This document shows positions 38,801 to 47,058 of a stretch of 64,000 nucleotides of DNA, one piece after another. Numbering within the stretch: the stretch's first letter is position 1; every line of letters begins with the position of its first letter. Below the pieces are notes generated by a model that was not told the origin of the DNA, did not search any database, and saw only the letters and a list, made by a program, of their open reading frames with translations. The stretch is from Spongiimicrobium salis (lineage in GTDB: Bacteria; Bacteroidota; Bacteroidia; Flavobacteriales; Flavobacteriaceae): the NCBI RefSeq assembly GCF_043678055.1, contig NZ_JBHEQA010000003.1, forward strand, positions 372,001-436,000, written 5' to 3'. A program made the translations under genes and the position numbers.

Positions 38801-38950
38801 TGTGGTGTTCAATACAACAACGTTTACTCCCGGAATCGGAACGTTATCTGCATCTTTTACGACTCCAGATACACTAAAGGTGTCCTGGGCGAATAATTGA
38901 ATATTAATCAACAATACTACAATTACTACTAGTTTAGTTTTTAAGTTCAT
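35825..38950 (-). CDS. SusC/RagA TonB-linked outer-membrane transporter (alginate locus, copy 1)
   Basis: A 1041-residue SusC protein. It has a signal peptide (cleavage near QLFAQ), a carboxypeptidase-regulatory-like N-terminal extension (about 25-105, VPIPGVNVVVLNTTRGTQTDFDGKYSL), a TonB box/plug (EVVVIGYGTQKKSLLTGAI, then GANGVIQITTKQGKEG), a 22-strand barrel and a terminal aromatic (GVNVEF). It imports oligosaccharides with SusD using TonB energy. It opens the operon SusC-SusD-SGBP-PL7-PL7. The 5' leader of about 260 nt contains an operator and two hairpins that are shared with the second susC. N-terminal sequence is similar to copy 2 (50172-53219), but overall divergence is large. Confidence 0.96.
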   Translation of the reverse strand: MNLKTKLVVIVVLLINIQLFAQDTFSVSGVVKDADNVPIPGVNVVVLNTTRGTQTDFDGKYSLKVSEGEVLQFSYIGYQTETRIVSGITPINVTMNVGASELDEVVVIGYGTQKKSLLTGAISKVVNEDLDQISVSRVDEALIGQVSGVNIRNSEGEAGGAPTIRIRGVGSITSSSGPLVVIDGAVVDSDFLTNLDMNNVESFEVLKDAASAAIFGSRGANGVIQITTKQGKEGKPRFTYNTFTGFKEGRRSDAYDIDFEGELEREIAITGGLSLGSQFRQLINAENDWQDIVINGGVISSHNFSVRGGTKKTKYNINLGYVSDEGVLLTDSFERYQAQLKLDTQLTDKVKIGASFSPSYSNRRRFSATGLYDVIRQPSWVPARLDETNINFVNRIRDGGRYADAQVGDYVLQRMFDDFQYPAGATSIFDANGNFQGVPVGSGVDISNTSNINPLAKLLERERFEDRYNFYGRLYADYKFTKNFSFRSSFTATYENRIRTDYQGINESRNGAAGANASYDTRSRWALISDNIFSYNKTFGKHDINAIAGASFEKRFFEVSDIETSGFTSDLIPNVGGGSIINLATAFDGDNRLNSFLSRVIYSYDEKYLFNASFRTDGFSTFGEDVKYGTFPAVSAGWVVSNEDFLRNSEAVNQLKLRFSYGITGTNSIDSGDFFIDNYASQALLGPSSAVVDGTITSAFNPLNIANPNLKWERSIEINPGVDFGLFNNAISGSLDYYKRTSDQLLLNQPVAGTTGFTSALVNLGEVENEGVEFELRTRFVNTEKFRWGATLIGSFNENTLTEFGDSDGQIVNTGDGSRLVEWINQVGQPISSFYGYVFDRDIDFEFLSDPFRQVGNRTQFAYAKDLNGDGLIDDDDKTILGDPYPDLIWSFSNDFRYGNMDFSFLFQGSHGAKTYNLGDQYVFDFFNSNTVDFDRSITPDQQFLVPRIFTSQLVQNAGYVALRTVSLGYNFPRKVTEQLNLSTLRLYATGQNLLFITASDFTGWNPEHIRDLPQGPLTFGYNRGGTAINRTITLGVNVEF

Positions 38951-39108
38951 TTGTTATTCAGTTAATTTCAAAAGTGTAATGACCTTCCTTTCAACCAAGG
39001 AATGCTATTCATTGCGTTTGGTAAATCACATCTTTAGCAAGATTTTACGAGGAATTTCATTATTTTTGAATTCTTCAAATTTGCATTTTATGTGTATTTG
39101 TCGAATTT

Positions 39109-39163
39109 TACTTCCCTCTAAAAGAAGTATTTTTTCTAAAAGGATAGGCGTGCACCTATCCTT
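39109..39163 (-). promoter_or_regulatory. Conserved two-hairpin leader of susC copy 1
   Basis: Hairpin 1 pairs AAGGATAGG (39140-39148) with CCTATCCTT (39155-39163). Hairpin 2 (39109-39129) reads on the minus strand TACTTC, a TTTAG-containing loop, then GAAGTA. Both have matching partners in the same order and nearly the same spacing ahead of susC copy 2 (49958-50013). A mini-ORF (ATG AGA AAA CTT CAA CCA TAA, 39187-39167) precedes hairpin 1. Confidence 0.65.
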
Positions 39164-39212
39164 TTTTTATGGTTGAAGTTTTCTCATATGGTGTACTTTA
39201 GTTCAGTTTATT

Positions 39213-39255
39213 TTGGTAAGCCAAATTGGTTTACCAGTTTGGTTTACCAAATATA
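39213..39255 (-). promoter_or_regulatory. Promoter -7 box and three-unit alginate operator of susC copy 1
   Basis: Three 12-bp units on a 13-bp pitch fill 39213-39250: TTGGTAAGCCAA, ATTGGTTTACCA (offset by one), TTGGTTTACCAA. On the minus strand a perfect Bacteroidota -7 box TATATTTG (39248-39255) runs into the first unit, so a bound repressor would cover the promoter. A TTTG is present upstream but only 14 nt away, closer than the usual 19. The rest of the gap, 39256-39518, shows nothing else. Confidence 0.75.
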
Positions 39256-39518
39256 AAAGATACTATCGTCAAAAAAAAACGATTTACGCATTTAATTGTT
39301 AAAATTTTAAGGATTTCTCTACTTCGTCAATAAAAACTAGCTGATCTCAAACAAATTCTTTCGTTTACACCCCCTACTTTGCATTGAAATGCTATCCTAA
39401 AAGCATCAAGTTTTCATCGGTTATTCAGAATAAGGGTGAAATCCTAGGATTTTAATAGGTCCCAATACCGCTACTTTTCTCACGGCGACCTATACTCCAA
39501 GATGATATCGTGTCACAT

Positions 39519-39869
39519 TCAGGATTGCATAAAGTCTTCCCGAATAGGGCTAAACACATCGATCAAGACACCGGCTTCTGTGCATATCGCACCATGCATG
39601 GCATGAGGTGGTATATAAAATGAATCCCCTCCCTTTAGGGTTTGGGTGGTACCATCTATGGTCACATCAAAACTCCCACTTTCCACATAAGTGACCTGAG
39701 AATGGTAATGTTCGTGCATTTGCCCAACAGCGCCAACTTCAAAATGCACTTTGACCAACATAATCTTATCGTCATAGCCCATTATTTTACGCTTTAAACC
39801 TTCTCCGACAACTTCCCAATCAAGGTCGCCTCCTTTTATAAATTCTTTGCTTGCTCCAAATGTTTTCAT
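39519..39869 (-). CDS. kdgF: KdgF-like cupin (unsaturated uronate to DEH)
   Basis: A 116-residue single-domain cupin. The start at 39869 (MKTFGASKEFIKGG) is chosen because the longer frame overlaps PL17 and has no homology-like text. Metal-site residues of the cupin motif are H52, H54 and Q58 (GQMHEHYHSQ) and H92 (PPHAMHG). KdgF proteins speed conversion of 4,5-unsaturated monouronate from alginate or pectin to the open-chain DEH. It lies 7 nt after PL17, the enzyme that makes that monouronate. A decayed full-length relative is at 49404-49758. Confidence 0.92.
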   Translation of the reverse strand: MKTFGASKEFIKGGDLDWEVVGEGLKRKIMGYDDKIMLVKVHFEVGAVGQMHEHYHSQVTYVESGSFDVTIDGTTQTLKGGDSFYIPPHAMHGAICTEAGVLIDVFSPIREDFMQS

Positions 39870-39876
39870 CGTATCG

Positions 39877-42126
39877 TTATAGTTTATGTTCAACGAAATG
39901 GTACGGTCCAGTCCATTGATAGTTTTTAGTATTGATGGTGAGTGTATGCTTATCTTTTTTTGAGGAATTTTTATTGGAAAGGATAAAAAGTCCTGATGCT
40001 CCTTTCCCATTTTCTATGGTCACGGCGGTGTACATTTCAGAGTCAAAGACCACTTGTAACTTTTCAATGCTACTGCTGGCATTGACCGATAATTCTGTAA
40101 CCGGATTATAGCTCCCGTGCGCTTCAATAGTGGAAACAAAAAGGGTGCTTTGCGTATTCTTTCTCCGCAACATAAAACTGGCATCCCTCCTCAGGTTGAA
40201 TTGAGGATCCTTTGCCCCCAATCTGTTAAAAAACAGCTCATCCCCATCTGCCGTTATCGTTGTTAGGGTATAAAATCTGTTATGGCGCAACCATGATAGT
40301 TTGGTGTTGTCCGCAGTTGGCTTTCCCTTTCCTTCCACATACAAGTGCTGATACCCATTTTTGCTTCCAAGTGCTTCTAATTTTGCCGGCATTTCATATT
40401 TAAAATTGGCATGAATCAGTTGTCCCATAAAATGAAAGGGAAGGTCATATTGATGCTCTTTTTCAGCGTTCACTTTAAATATATCCAGTACAAAGGGTTT
40501 TTCAAAGGTTTCTTCTTGGATGAATGCTATTGTCCGTAGCATTTCTGTGTTGGTATAGGCATTAGTTTCTTTAGCACTCACTACTTGAAGGCCTTCATTG
40601 GCGGCATCAAAAAAGTGCAGTTCCGAATGGTGCTGACTCCCCTTTTCGTATTTCCCGTTAAAATGAGAGTTTTGATCAAGCACCAAAGTATTGTGGGCAA
40701 TGGTCTGCTTCGCCCAACTCTTGTTCTCTTTTAAGTAATTGCCCCCTCCTTTTTGTTCAATATTCACAAATCGGGCCATGCCATAATCTTGCAGTACATC
40801 TTCCCCATGGTCATAGAGCATAAAGGATAGTTTATCATAATGACCGTGACTCAATCCCTGTGCGGTGTATTTAAACACAAGTTCTAAAGTATCTTCTCTT
40901 AAAATGGCAATGCCTCCTTGCGCTCCTTGAGGTCCATCAGCGTAATTAACCGATTCTTTTTTATATTTCTTCTTTTTTCCTGCCCTGATGTCAATGGCCA
41001 CCGCCATACCCGAGTCATCCAAGGCTACTCGGTTTTGTGCATGGGCTATGCTCAATAATTCAGGGTTTTTAGTACCATACTGATAGGCGATATCCACAGC
41101 AGTAACCAATTCCCGAGAATGGTAAGACATCCCTTTTTGAGCATCGTTCACTGGGAAAAACTCCCCATCTTTATCAGTTAAATCGACCAATGTCCTTACT
41201 GATTTCAGCAATACACTGTCTTTATAGGCAAAGATGTTGAGTTCTGGTTTTACATTATGCAATCCCACCGCAAAAATCAAGAAAGGATACATGGCATATC
41301 TCTGGTAATAAGGACCTTCTGTATAATAACCATCTGGAGAGAAAGGCTCTTCTAAATTAGCCAGAAAGCCCGCTTTCCCTTCGGTTTTGATAAAGCCTCC
41401 ATCATTGTCCTTAGCATCTGCCTTAAGTCCATCGTTGGGAATACCATAAAGGGCCCGTTCCACCAACTCCTCATCTCCCATGACCAAACCAATCATTCCA
41501 ACAGCCGCATTTCCCCAGGTACTATGATTGTGCACGCGATTGTAGAATTGGGGGTTTTTTATAGAAATCCAATTCGCGAAGGGCTTAAATAAGTTTTTTT
41601 CCAACGCTCTGCGCTCTTTCTTTGAAAGCCAGTCATAGATGCAGTCATACGCCTGACTCATATAAACCAGCCAATTGGAATCGTTGAGGCATTGCCAGAA
41701 CAACTTCCCCCTGGCATATGACCTTGGTTTGGGATGAATGGGCAAATCCTTGTAAATGGCTTCATATTGCAATAGCATCTCCTTTACATAAATGGCATAT
41801 TTTTCCTCTTGTAGAATTTGAAAGAGAACACCTGCCTTTTGTGCTATAAAAAAATTGCGCTTATGCCGCTCATGGGTATATCCGCCCGAATAGTCCTTGG
41901 GAATTGGGATATCGATTCCCCATTCAATTTCGGCATCCACCTCCTCTTGTATGCTTTTTAAGGAGGCATCAAATAGCGGCATTTTACCTAACTCTGATCT
42001 AATTTTTTCGACACCCGATTTGGTTAAAATCAATTTAGGATGTGATTGTCCATTACAAAAACTACCCGCTACTAAAAATAATAGCACAACAACTGGATTC
42101 ACACTTCTAGTCATGGGGTATTTCAT
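39877..42126 (-). CDS. PL17 exo-oligoalginate lyase
   Basis: A 749-residue secreted enzyme with an N-terminal alpha/alpha toroid and C-terminal beta-sheet (heparinase II/III) domain. Asn200-His201 in RVHNHSTWG and the tyrosines in SPDGYYTEGPYY (Y267/Y268) match the residues known to bind the carboxylate and act as acid in PL17; GLSHGHYDKLSFMLYDHG is the conserved heparinase_II_III block. PL17 releases unsaturated monouronate from alginate oligosaccharides. The signal peptide (VVVLLFLVAGSFCNG) contains a Cys but the lipobox is weak. MTRSVNP four codons in is an alternative start. It is co-transcribed with kdgF and has its own operator and promoter. Confidence 0.94.
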   Translation of the reverse strand: MKYPMTRSVNPVVVLLFLVAGSFCNGQSHPKLILTKSGVEKIRSELGKMPLFDASLKSIQEEVDAEIEWGIDIPIPKDYSGGYTHERHKRNFFIAQKAGVLFQILQEEKYAIYVKEMLLQYEAIYKDLPIHPKPRSYARGKLFWQCLNDSNWLVYMSQAYDCIYDWLSKKERRALEKNLFKPFANWISIKNPQFYNRVHNHSTWGNAAVGMIGLVMGDEELVERALYGIPNDGLKADAKDNDGGFIKTEGKAGFLANLEEPFSPDGYYTEGPYYQRYAMYPFLIFAVGLHNVKPELNIFAYKDSVLLKSVRTLVDLTDKDGEFFPVNDAQKGMSYHSRELVTAVDIAYQYGTKNPELLSIAHAQNRVALDDSGMAVAIDIRAGKKKKYKKESVNYADGPQGAQGGIAILREDTLELVFKYTAQGLSHGHYDKLSFMLYDHGEDVLQDYGMARFVNIEQKGGGNYLKENKSWAKQTIAHNTLVLDQNSHFNGKYEKGSQHHSELHFFDAANEGLQVVSAKETNAYTNTEMLRTIAFIQEETFEKPFVLDIFKVNAEKEHQYDLPFHFMGQLIHANFKYEMPAKLEALGSKNGYQHLYVEGKGKPTADNTKLSWLRHNRFYTLTTITADGDELFFNRLGAKDPQFNLRRDASFMLRRKNTQSTLFVSTIEAHGSYNPVTELSVNASSSIEKLQVVFDSEMYTAVTIENGKGASGLFILSNKNSSKKDKHTLTINTKNYQWTGPYHFVEHKL

Positions 42127-42135
42127 ATTTGTAAA

Positions 42136-42188
42136 TTGGTTTACCAGATTGGTTTACCAAAAATAAGAATATTTATAAGACAAACAAA
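42136..42188 (-). promoter_or_regulatory. Complete promoter plus two-unit operator of PL17-kdgF
   Basis: On the minus strand TTTG (42185-42188), 19 nt, then TATTTTTG (42158-42165) match the Bacteroidota sigma consensus. The -7 box runs into operator units TTGGTTTACCAA (42149-42160) and TTGGTTTACCAG (42136-42147). The operator thus covers the expected transcription start, 10-25 bp from the PL17 start codon. Confidence 0.82.
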
Positions 42189-42254
42189 TATTTCACCTAA
42201 AAAGGGACAACAAAATGTATGACACCACTAAGAAATTCAATATTTCCGGCTTAC

Positions 42255-44489
42255 TCATTCCATTCTAAGCTCCATACTTTTTCCTGGCATCAATTCCTTT
42301 TTTGTTTTCTTTCCCCTCATATTGGTTATTGTCAATACAATGGGTGCCGTTCCAAGGGCATGAATTTGAAGCTGCATCTCATTTTGCGAGATAAAAACAT
42401 CTGTTTCTTCAGAAAATTGAAGGTTCATTTTTTTGTGTTTTAATTCTTGAACCCTAAAAAAATAAAAACGATTCTCTTTCCTAAGACCAATAGGGGCATT
42501 ACCGGATATTTCCCAATCCGCCTTGTTTATCCTCCAGCCGTTTGCGCTAAATTCATCCTCTGTTTCATCTATTCTATTTTGATATCCTTGATAGGGATAA
42601 ATCACCGTGAGGAAACTAAATTCCTTTCGATTTCTTTTTGAGACCACGCTCCAATGCTTACCTCTTGCACCAGAATTGACCACGGTATCCAAAGGAATCA
42701 GTTGTAGAATATCATGTCCACTGGCATCTGCCGCTGTAGCCCTGATCAAGTTGGGGCCATTTTCCAAAGTATAGTGCCCTTGCCAGATTTGTTTGTATTC
42801 ATGGGGTTCGCTTGCCGAAAAATTATCTTTTACGATCCAAAAATCATCTTTAACAAATATAACCTGTCTTGTATAGGCTACCCCAAGATTCTTGAAACCA
42901 TCATGAGCTCCTACAAATAAGTCAAAATCATTGGTATTTTTCCATGCAATGACTTCTGGGTTGGGCAAATTCTTAAACTTTCCAAATCCACTTCCGCCCT
43001 TATTGGAGGTCCATGCTTTCCCTTGTACTTCATTATCGACCAGGGCAACATTTTTTACCTTGGAGTTTTTAAACAGTTCAAAATCTTTCAAGGAGTAACG
43101 TACTTGATAATTGGGCAGAATTGCATGTCCATTGGCCATTGCTTGAATACCCAACATATCCCCATGTTGATGGTCTGGTTTCTTCTCATCCAGGCCTGCA
43201 CTGATAATCAACATTTTATCCTTGGGATCCCAGCCTTCCCGCATAATGTAATAGTGCGTGTCCATGAAGGCCAGAGAACCATAAGAAGGTTTTTCACCTT
43301 TAATATTTTGGAGTGTTTTTACTTGCGACTGATTTAGAAACCAATACATTCTAGCATCAACTTTATCGGCGGCAAAATAACCAAACCCAGGATCTTCAAA
43401 AAGCAAATACCCCAAGGTCATGGCCGCTGAGATATCATTTTTCTCCGCCCATGGAATATCGGTATCATCTTGTAATACCGGAGCACTTTTATCGGGATAG
43501 GCCACTTTAACAAGTGTGGCAAAGAGTTTTCTTAGTTGTACGGTCCAAGAATCGGCTACTTCAATATGATTTCTTTTGGCCAATTGGTACACATAGAAAT
43601 AATTGTTGATATCACTCATGTGATAATGAATAGAGCGCTCAAACTGAAATCCATCTTCATTGATTTCCTTGTCGAGATGTTCCCCGAGTCGTGCCATTGC
43701 CCGATCGTACCACAAATCCGTACCTTGAAAGTCACGTAAAAGAATGGCAAGCATTGCCAATGCAGACATTCCTCTAGTTTGATGATTCCCTGATCTAAAT
43801 GTATCATTGCGTTCATAGAGGTGCTGTCCATGTTGCAAAAGCGTAGCAATGGTGATGAGTTGGTCCTGACCCGAGTATTCCGGTTCATTCAGGATCATAT
43901 TATGGATCCATAACCAATTGAGAATGCGATAGCCCGACCGAAACACTTCGTATACGCCATTACCATCTTCTATTTTTTCATATTGACCTGCTTCCAATGC
44001 CGCATTCAGGGAACGCATTTGATGCTCAAAGTAACGAATGTACTTTGGATCTCTTCCTTCGTTGAAGCCATGTAAAATAATATCGGCCATCTTGTGCTGC
44101 CTTGCCAAATGGCGCAAGGCATAGGCATTCACTTTTTCACCATTTAGATAGTTAAATGGCAGGACCCATGATGTAGAATCTGCATATTTCCCTAAATGAT
44201 CTAAGGCCCGGTTTTTATGTCCCTCTTTATTCTGGTAAAGCCTGTTATATTCTAAAAAGCGTTGATCAAAGGTCCTATAATCATAAAAGAAGCGTTCCGC
44301 AAATTTATTCCTAAAATACTGGGCAAGTTGCACTTGGGTTATGGCTCCTTCCTCTGCTATAGCATTTTTTACCTCCTTATTCAAAAAATGCTGTAGCTCC
44401 CCAATTTTTAAGACTTTATCCGAAGGTATTTCCTGAGCTCCGGTGTAAAGAGAAAAGAAAAAAAATAATGATCCTAAGAATGTTTTCAT
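42255..44489 (-). CDS. Heparinase II/III-fold polysaccharide lyase candidate
   Basis: A 744-residue secreted protein (signal MKTFLGSLFFFFSLYTGAQ) with an alpha-helical toroid (about 60-390) and a heparinase II/III-like beta domain (about 400-740). Recognisable segments are NHQTRGMSALAMLAILL, DEDGFQFERSIHYHMSD-like text near 285, AFMDTHYYIMREGWDPKDKMLIISAG and KPDHQHGDMLGIQAMANG. It is clearly different from the PL17 gene next door and I cannot assign a PL family; PL39 or a related alginate-active family is possible. It lies 12 nt after PL6, so the pair is co-transcribed. Alginate or oligoalginate is the likely substrate. Confidence 0.72.
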   Translation of the reverse strand: MKTFLGSLFFFFSLYTGAQEIPSDKVLKIGELQHFLNKEVKNAIAEEGAITQVQLAQYFRNKFAERFFYDYRTFDQRFLEYNRLYQNKEGHKNRALDHLGKYADSTSWVLPFNYLNGEKVNAYALRHLARQHKMADIILHGFNEGRDPKYIRYFEHQMRSLNAALEAGQYEKIEDGNGVYEVFRSGYRILNWLWIHNMILNEPEYSGQDQLITIATLLQHGQHLYERNDTFRSGNHQTRGMSALAMLAILLRDFQGTDLWYDRAMARLGEHLDKEINEDGFQFERSIHYHMSDINNYFYVYQLAKRNHIEVADSWTVQLRKLFATLVKVAYPDKSAPVLQDDTDIPWAEKNDISAAMTLGYLLFEDPGFGYFAADKVDARMYWFLNQSQVKTLQNIKGEKPSYGSLAFMDTHYYIMREGWDPKDKMLIISAGLDEKKPDHQHGDMLGIQAMANGHAILPNYQVRYSLKDFELFKNSKVKNVALVDNEVQGKAWTSNKGGSGFGKFKNLPNPEVIAWKNTNDFDLFVGAHDGFKNLGVAYTRQVIFVKDDFWIVKDNFSASEPHEYKQIWQGHYTLENGPNLIRATAADASGHDILQLIPLDTVVNSGARGKHWSVVSKRNRKEFSFLTVIYPYQGYQNRIDETEDEFSANGWRINKADWEISGNAPIGLRKENRFYFFRVQELKHKKMNLQFSEETDVFISQNEMQLQIHALGTAPIVLTITNMRGKKTKKELMPGKSMELRME

Positions 44490-44501
44490 TTTGCCTTAGC
44501 C

Positions 44502-46823
44502 TTAGTACAACAGTTTAAGTGGTAAGTTTTCTTGGACGATGAGCGCTCCTGAATTTTTTATTTCATTATTGGCATACGTATTATTTTTTGCCCCCCATAG
44601 ACGAGCGACCAATTTTACAGGGTTGTCTTGAAATACATTTTCCGAAAGATGTACATTGATAATACCGTAGGTATTGAGTAAAATTCCATTTTCTTCCTGA
44701 GCGCCACATTGTGCAAAGGTGCTGTGGGTCACTATTAAATTACCCCCTACTGTAGATTCATCATATCCACCCCGATAATAATCAATCACATTTTTGTTGA
44801 TATTTTCAAACTTACAATGTTCAACCCATAGGTTTTCTGCATTATACTCCCCGCGGTCATCGGTCTCTTCAGATAATTCCAGACCGTTGGTACAGTTCTT
44901 GATCAGCGTTGATTTGAATTTTATGTATTCAGAGAAGGAATACTTATACGCTTTTAATACATAATCAAAATCTGTTATTTCACTATCCAAAACCGTCAAA
45001 TTATACCGGCTGGACATATTGGCTTTCAGCGGTGCAAAGGCATATTCACGCTTTGTTCCTTTTAGATGGATACCTTGGAGGGTCAACTCCCCTTTAGGGT
45101 GCATTTCGAATGCTGGAACTTTGGAGGCTCCCGTGAATTGAATAAGAACCTTCTCTGCACCATCGGCCGATCTTATCGTTAATTTCTTATCAATTTTCAA
45201 GGAAGATTCCAGCGCATAGCGCTCCGCAGTTAAAACAATCTCATCACCGTTTTCCGCTTCCTGAATTGCTTTTTCCAAGGAAGCAACCGTCTTTACGGAA
45301 TGTATTTTGGACTCCTCTTTTTCGGTAGATTTCACAGGATACCAGTCCGGTCCATATTTCGATACATCAGCAAGATTAGGTTTCACGGCAGGTGTACCGG
45401 AAATTGCGCCGATACTATTGGTTGCCTTCCGGGAACTTCCAAAGATATCTGCTGTGATTTGTTCAAACTCAAAACCCTGATACACTTCAAAACTTGATAC
45501 CTCATTTGATGGTATCAGAATATTATCCTCTAGTATTGAAAGTGTAAAGTCTTTTTGGCTAAATACTTCATCATGCTCAAAATCTCCTTTTTGGTTGTTG
45601 ATGAAATTATTTTTAAAACTAATCCCGTCCAACGAATCATGGGCTATAATGGGGTATTGATCCTGTTCCTCATTGTAGATAAGATTATTGGCCACAATAG
45701 TGCGAATAGGCCTTTCTGAGCGAATTTCCGAAGCGGGAAGAACGTCCTTTTGATCTACATTGGATCCCACACCAAATTGCCAGGGCGAAGTGCAGTTGAT
45801 CCAAGAATTGTGGGCCACTACCACATCCGTAACCTGTATATATCTATTTAATGGAGATTTGGGAATACCGTTCATCACAGCCAGAGGGCTTCTAAAAACT
45901 TTCCCTTTTAGGTTATAAAAATAGTTGTTGGTCACCCAATGTCCGGTACCGATCAACCGAATTCCCCCAATCTGTTCAGAGTGGGAATCCCCAATGAAAT
46001 AATTGCCATCTACTATACAATAATTACCATGTCTGGTCACTAAAGAACCTTCACTCTTATAAAAGACATTATTTCTAAACTCATTGAAATTTGATTTGCT
46101 TGAAATCACTTCGACTTCCCCGTTACAGCGATCAAAAAAATTATCTGCTACAAGCGTATAGCTTGGCGCCATGGAGGTAAAACTATTGCCCAATTGAATG
46201 GTTTCCGCACTGGGCCCGCCTTTAGGGGGCCTTGGGCCAAAATAGTTGTTTGTGATTTTATGATAATTCTTAATGCTTTTATTTCCTTCCAGATCCACCC
46301 GGATGGTAGGGCCCCTATTCGATTTTCCGGCAATATAACAATGGTCCACTTCATTATGGCGCCCTTTTAATTGCACCCATAAATCGGTTTGGTTTCTTTG
46401 TGCTTTATTGTAATCCAAAATCACACAGTTGGTGACTCTAGCATGATTGGCAAGGCTATCTTTGTTGATGGCAAATTCGATAACTGCCCCTGAAGGAGAT
46501 GCACCTTCCGTAAAATACAAACCACTAACCACCAAATATTCACCCCCGAGTTTTAAGTCGGACTTTCCCGTAATTCGCACTTTACCAGGAGTTTCAGCCC
46601 TTAAGCTAATAGGGTGTTTTTCATTTCCAAAACCTTTAAATCGGATTTCAACATCCTTCCAATCGCCATTGGCCATAACGATATCGTCCCCAGGACCTGC
46701 TTGTGCTATCGCCGCATTCAATGCAGCAATATCTTTGACGTAAATCTCAGAATCCACTGCATTTTCGCCACAAGAAAGGAGGAATAGCACTATACTTACT
46801 AGAAAGAAATTTTTTTTTATCAT
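44502..46823 (-). CDS. PL6 alginate lyase lipoprotein, two-domain type
   Basis: A 773-residue lipoprotein (IVLFLLSC, Cys18) with two parallel beta-helix domains (about 25-480 and 505-770). In the first, E236, E238, K243 and R264 (NGEVEVISSKSN, then SEGSLVTRHGNYC) have the 2-5-21 spacing of the calcium ligands, base Lys and acid Arg of AlyGC-type PL6 enzymes. The length suits PL6 subfamily 1. PL6 enzymes cut MG or G-rich alginate. It lies 235 bp after the PKD lipoprotein gene behind an intrinsic terminator, so it probably has its own promoter, although no shared operator is visible there. Confidence 0.94.
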   Translation of the reverse strand: MIKKNFFLVSIVLFLLSCGENAVDSEIYVKDIAALNAAIAQAGPGDDIVMANGDWKDVEIRFKGFGNEKHPISLRAETPGKVRITGKSDLKLGGEYLVVSGLYFTEGASPSGAVIEFAINKDSLANHARVTNCVILDYNKAQRNQTDLWVQLKGRHNEVDHCYIAGKSNRGPTIRVDLEGNKSIKNYHKITNNYFGPRPPKGGPSAETIQLGNSFTSMAPSYTLVADNFFDRCNGEVEVISSKSNFNEFRNNVFYKSEGSLVTRHGNYCIVDGNYFIGDSHSEQIGGIRLIGTGHWVTNNYFYNLKGKVFRSPLAVMNGIPKSPLNRYIQVTDVVVAHNSWINCTSPWQFGVGSNVDQKDVLPASEIRSERPIRTIVANNLIYNEEQDQYPIIAHDSLDGISFKNNFINNQKGDFEHDEVFSQKDFTLSILEDNILIPSNEVSSFEVYQGFEFEQITADIFGSSRKATNSIGAISGTPAVKPNLADVSKYGPDWYPVKSTEKEESKIHSVKTVASLEKAIQEAENGDEIVLTAERYALESSLKIDKKLTIRSADGAEKVLIQFTGASKVPAFEMHPKGELTLQGIHLKGTKREYAFAPLKANMSSRYNLTVLDSEITDFDYVLKAYKYSFSEYIKFKSTLIKNCTNGLELSEETDDRGEYNAENLWVEHCKFENINKNVIDYYRGGYDESTVGGNLIVTHSTFAQCGAQEENGILLNTYGIINVHLSENVFQDNPVKLVARLWGAKNNTYANNEIKNSGALIVQENLPLKLLY

Positions 46824-47006
46824 TTTTATTTTTTATCAAAATGCAAAAGAATACCCATTAATGAAATTTTCGATCACCTTAGGTTATCGGGAATTCAAAA
46901 TACACATTTAAATACGGCTCAAAAAATAGCGCGAATGCCAAATGTTAGAATTTTCTGTCTCATCATCGATGAATAATTGCGCGATGCCCCTCTAATTTTA
47001 GGTTTT

Positions 47007-47035
47007 AAAAACCCGATGAGTCAAGTTCATCGGGT
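47007..47035 (-). terminator. Intrinsic terminator after the PKD lipoprotein gene
   Basis: ACCCGATGA (47011-47019) pairs with TCATCGGGT (47027-47035) around a 7-nt loop. On the minus strand it is followed by TTTT. It lies 24 nt past the stop of the PKD gene and cuts it off from PL6. Confidence 0.85.
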
Positions 47036-47058
47036 CTTCGTATTATTGATATCCTGAC

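Noticed and set aside
39138..39168. Hairpin plus T-run that looks like a plus-strand terminator
   Set aside because: No plus-strand gene ends there, and the same hairpin without the T-run is conserved ahead of susC copy 2, so it is better read as part of the susC leader.
46824..47006. Shared alginate operator upstream of PL6
   Set aside because: I searched this stretch for TTGG/CCAA dyads on a 13-bp pitch and found none; PL6 may be controlled differently or by read-through.
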